Origin: Aeromicrobium sp.
Lineage (GTDB): Bacteria; Actinomycetota; Actinomycetes; Propionibacteriales; Nocardioidaceae
DNA length: 64,000 bases
NCBI RefSeq assembly: GCF_023146395.1
Contig: NZ_JAGLCD010000008.1
Location: 62,001-126,000 of the forward strand
Direction of reading: 5' to 3'
The position numbers and the translations under genes were made by a program. Of the stretch, positions 62,061 through 64,000 are shown one piece after another (positions within the stretch are counted from its first letter, which is position 1; every line of letters starts with the position of its first letter). The notes under the pieces were generated by a model, which saw nothing but the letters and a program-made list of their open reading frames with translations, did not search any database and was not told where the DNA came from.

Positions 62061-64000
62061 ATGATCACCCTGCTGACTGCGCACCTCGTGGCCGCAGCGG
62101 GTGCCCCTGCCCTCGTCCGCCTCCTCGACCGCCGCGCGTTCCTCGTGCTGGCCCTCGTCCCGGCGGCGAGCTTCGCGTGGTTGCTCCCCCAGGTCACGGA
62201 CCGCGACGTCGTGAGGCAGGACGTCGCCTGGGTCCCTGGGCTCGGTCTGGACATCTCGCTCCGCCTGGGGGAGATCAGCGGGCCGTTCTCGCTGCTGGTC
62301 ACCGGCGTCGGGGCTCTCGTGCTGTTCTACTGCGGGTGGTACTTCAAGCCCGGCGACACCGAGCTCTGGCGGTTCGGCGCGGTGTTCACGGCGTTCGCCG
62401 GCGCGATGCTCGGCCTGGTGCTGTCCGACAACGTCTACCTGCTCTACGTGTTCTGGGAGCTCACGACGGTCCTGTCGTACCTGCTCGTGGGTCACAACCC
62501 CGAGCGGCGCGCCAACCGGCGAGCCGCGATGAACGCCCTGCTCGTCACGACGCTCGGCGGACTCGCGATGCTCGCGGGCCTGGTGATCCTGCACTTGACG
62601 TCCGGCTCGCCGCTGCTGAGCGAGATCGTCGCCGATCCGCCGGAGCCCACCACGGCGGTGCAGGTCGCCGTGGCCCTCGCGCTCGTCGGCGCCGTCTCGA
62701 AGTCGGCCCTCGTCCCGTTCCACTTCTGGCTGCCGGGCGCGATGGCCGCCCCCACTCCCGTCAGCGCCTACCTGCACGCGGCCGCCATGGTCAAGGCGGG
62801 CATCTTCCTCGTCGCCGTGCTGGCGCCCGCCTTCGCCGACCTCGCCTGGTGGCGCCCCGTGCTCGTCACGCTCGGCCTCGTCACGATGGTCGTGGGCGGC
62901 CTGCGGGCCCTGCGTCAGTACGACGTCAAGCTCCTGCTCGCCTACGGCACGGTCAGTCAGCTGGGCTTCCTGACCCTGGTGGCCTCGATCGGCACGCGGT
63001 CGGCCGCCGTGGCCGGACTCGCGATGGTCGTCGCGCACGCCCTCTTCAAGTCCACCCTGTTCCTTGTGGTCGGCATCATCGACCGCAGTGCGGGCACGCG
63101 CGACCTGCGCGACCTGTCGGGCCTGTGGCGCCTGCTGCCCTGGCCCTTCGCCGCCGCCGTCGTGGCCGGGGCCTCGATGGCGGGCATCCCGCCGACCTTC
63201 GGCTTCGTCGCCAAGGAGGCGGTGCTCGCCTCGGTCGAGGACCTCGGCGCCGACACCGGCGCCGGATGGGGCGCCGTCGCCCTCGCCGGCATCGTGGTCG
63301 GCACGATCCTGACGGTCGCCTACACCGCACGCTTCGTGTGGGGCGCGTTCGCCACCAAGGCCGACGTCCCCGCCTGCGACATCGTGCGCCGCTCCCCCTG
63401 GTTCGTCGTCGCCCCCGTGGTGCTGGCCGCCGCCTCGATCGTCGCCGGCTTCTCCGGCCCCTGGTTCACCTCGATCCTGGCCCGCGCGGGCCAGGCGTAC
63501 CCCGCGGGAGCCCACGAGCTCGAGCTCACGCTGTGGCACGGCGTGAACCTGCCGCTGCTGCTCTCGCTCACCACGCTCGTGCTCGGCGTCGCGCTGTTCG
63601 TGGCCCGTCGCCCCGTCGCGGCCCTCCAGCACGCCATGACCGATCGCCTCCCGATGCCCGATGCCGAGCAGGCGTACTACGCCGCAGTGCGCGGGGTGGA
63701 GCGCGTCTCGATCGAGCTCACCGGTCGCGTCCAGCGCGGTTCGCTGCCGTTCTACCTCGGCACCATCATCGTGGTCCTGGCCCTGGTCCCCGGCTCGATG
63801 CTCGTCCGGGCGTTCGCCCTCAACGACGGCGAGATGCGCCTCGACCTGGCCGACCGCCCGGCCCAGGTCGTGGTCGTGGCCCTCGTCGTGGCGGCCGCGA
63901 TCGCCGCGGTGCGCTCGCGGCGCCGTCTGCGCGCGGTGCTGCTCGTGGGCGTCACGGGCTACGGCACGGCGGTGCTGTTCGTGCTGCACGGCGCGCCCGA
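62061..64000 (+). CDS. mrpA: Mrp/Mnh cation:proton antiporter subunit A or NuoL-like protein (3' end outside window)
   Basis: A proton-pumping type membrane protein, open for 646 codons to the window end. The N-terminal half carries the conserved loop SKSALVPFHFWLPGAMAAPTPVSAYLHAAAMVKAGIF (key residues Lys, His, Pro, His, Lys) and LLAYGTVSQLGF, shared by NuoL and MrpA. The length beyond 640 codons and YHTLWHGVNLPLL-type ending segment ELTLWHGVN favour MrpA. TAGACT at 62046-62051, 9 bp before the ATG, could be the -10 of a short-leader promoter. Confidence 0.9.
   Translation, partial: MITLLTAHLVAAAGAPALVRLLDRRAFLVLALVPAASFAWLLPQVTDRDVVRQDVAWVPGLGLDISLRLGEISGPFSLLVTGVGALVLFYCGWYFKPGDTELWRFGAVFTAFAGAMLGLVLSDNVYLLYVFWELTTVLSYLLVGHNPERRANRRAAMNALLVTTLGGLAMLAGLVILHLTSGSPLLSEIVADPPEPTTAVQVAVALALVGAVSKSALVPFHFWLPGAMAAPTPVSAYLHAAAMVKAGIFLVAVLAPAFADLAWWRPVLVTLGLVTMVVGGLRALRQYDVKLLLAYGTVSQLGFLTLVASIGTRSAAVAGLAMVVAHALFKSTLFLVVGIIDRSAGTRDLRDLSGLWRLLPWPFAAAVVAGASMAGIPPTFGFVAKEAVLASVEDLGADTGAGWGAVALAGIVVGTILTVAYTARFVWGAFATKADVPACDIVRRSPWFVVAPVVLAAASIVAGFSGPWFTSILARAGQAYPAGAHELELTLWHGVNLPLLLSLTTLVLGVALFVARRPVAALQHAMTDRLPMPDAEQAYYAAVRGVERVSIELTGRVQRGSLPFYLGTIIVVLALVPGSMLVRAFALNDGEMRLDLADRPAQVVVVALVVAAAIAAVRSRRRLRAVLLVGVTGYGTAVLFVLHGAP

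Noticed and set aside
61977-63989. Long minus-strand extension upstream of the MalY-like gene, opposite the MrpA/NuoL-like gene
   Set aside because: The extension is His/Gln/Arg/Asp-rich, without motifs. The plus strand encodes a clear antiporter subunit with conserved membrane loops.

Overview
The window is about 70% G+C chromosomal DNA with GTG/ATG starts, pervasive 4-base start/stop overlaps, a complete F420 biosynthesis set, Streptomyces-type PHO boxes and probable leaderless promoters. This points to an actinomycete, probably of the Propionibacteriales (Nocardioides/Aeromicrobium type). The genus is an inference. No transposase, integrase, prophage or CRISPR array was found.

Region 1 (1-12 kb) is a phosphate island: a partial GDXG esterase, polyphosphate kinase (ppk), an unknown secreted protein, a NUDIX+histidine-phosphatase fusion, the high-affinity transporter pstSCAB, and, convergent to it, a DUF47 protein with the low-affinity transporter pitA. 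Three two-unit PHO boxes (11-bp direct repeats of GTTCACC type) lie before ppk, before pstS and before DUF47-pitA. A 561-bp gene-free stretch (9470-10030) holds a strong terminator, three copies of an 82-bp tandem repeat and an inverted repeat.

Region 2 (12-22.4 kb) holds tRNA-Lys(UUU), a luciferase-like oxidoreductase and cofactor F420 genes: cofD (fbiA) and cofE (a short fbiB) on the plus strand, and fbiD, fbiC and npdG on the minus strand. The last three are tightly packed downstream of an alpha/beta hydrolase and a TesB-like thioesterase, and all five appear to share one promoter.

Region 3 (20.8-53.9 kb) is a large catabolic region. A ten-gene minus-strand operon (43.6 to 34.0 kb) encodes a family-5 ABC importer, a hydrolase, an enoyl-CoA hydratase, a hotdog protein, an acyl-CoA ligase and a GntR/FCD regulator. 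A twelve-gene minus-strand operon (33.8 to 23.2 kb) encodes an itaconyl/mesaconyl-CoA hydratase-like MaoC, an LLM (F420-type) enzyme, a CaiB CoA-transferase, MmgE/PrpD, a three-domain RidA, a MaoC pair, an Ltp2-like cysteine-less thiolase with its DUF35 partner, an acyl-CoA dehydrogenase, a CitE/HpcH lyase and a cupin. Plus-strand units carry acyl-CoA dehydrogenase-VOC-MFS and cupin-PanE-ThDP enzyme-nitrilase-MFS. A racemase-like gene and a RutB-like isochorismatase stand alone. A short palindrome with core GTC-N-GAC (best form TGTCWGACA) sits at essentially every promoter of this region, including that of the thioesterase-npdG-fbiC-fbiD unit. The inferred system is a GntR-controlled pathway for an unidentified acid, amide or nitrile substrate that also controls supply of its F420 cofactor.

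Region 4 (54-64 kb) returns to housekeeping genes: a TPP-riboswitch-controlled thiamine salvage operon (thiM, thiE, thiD-tenA), YhhN, an acyltransferase, a DnaQ-like exonuclease, an SDR, aroQ, a MalY-like aminotransferase, and the start of a NuoL/MrpA-like antiporter gene that runs off the window. Several inverted or dispersed repeats sit at gene ends and in places supply the stop codons.
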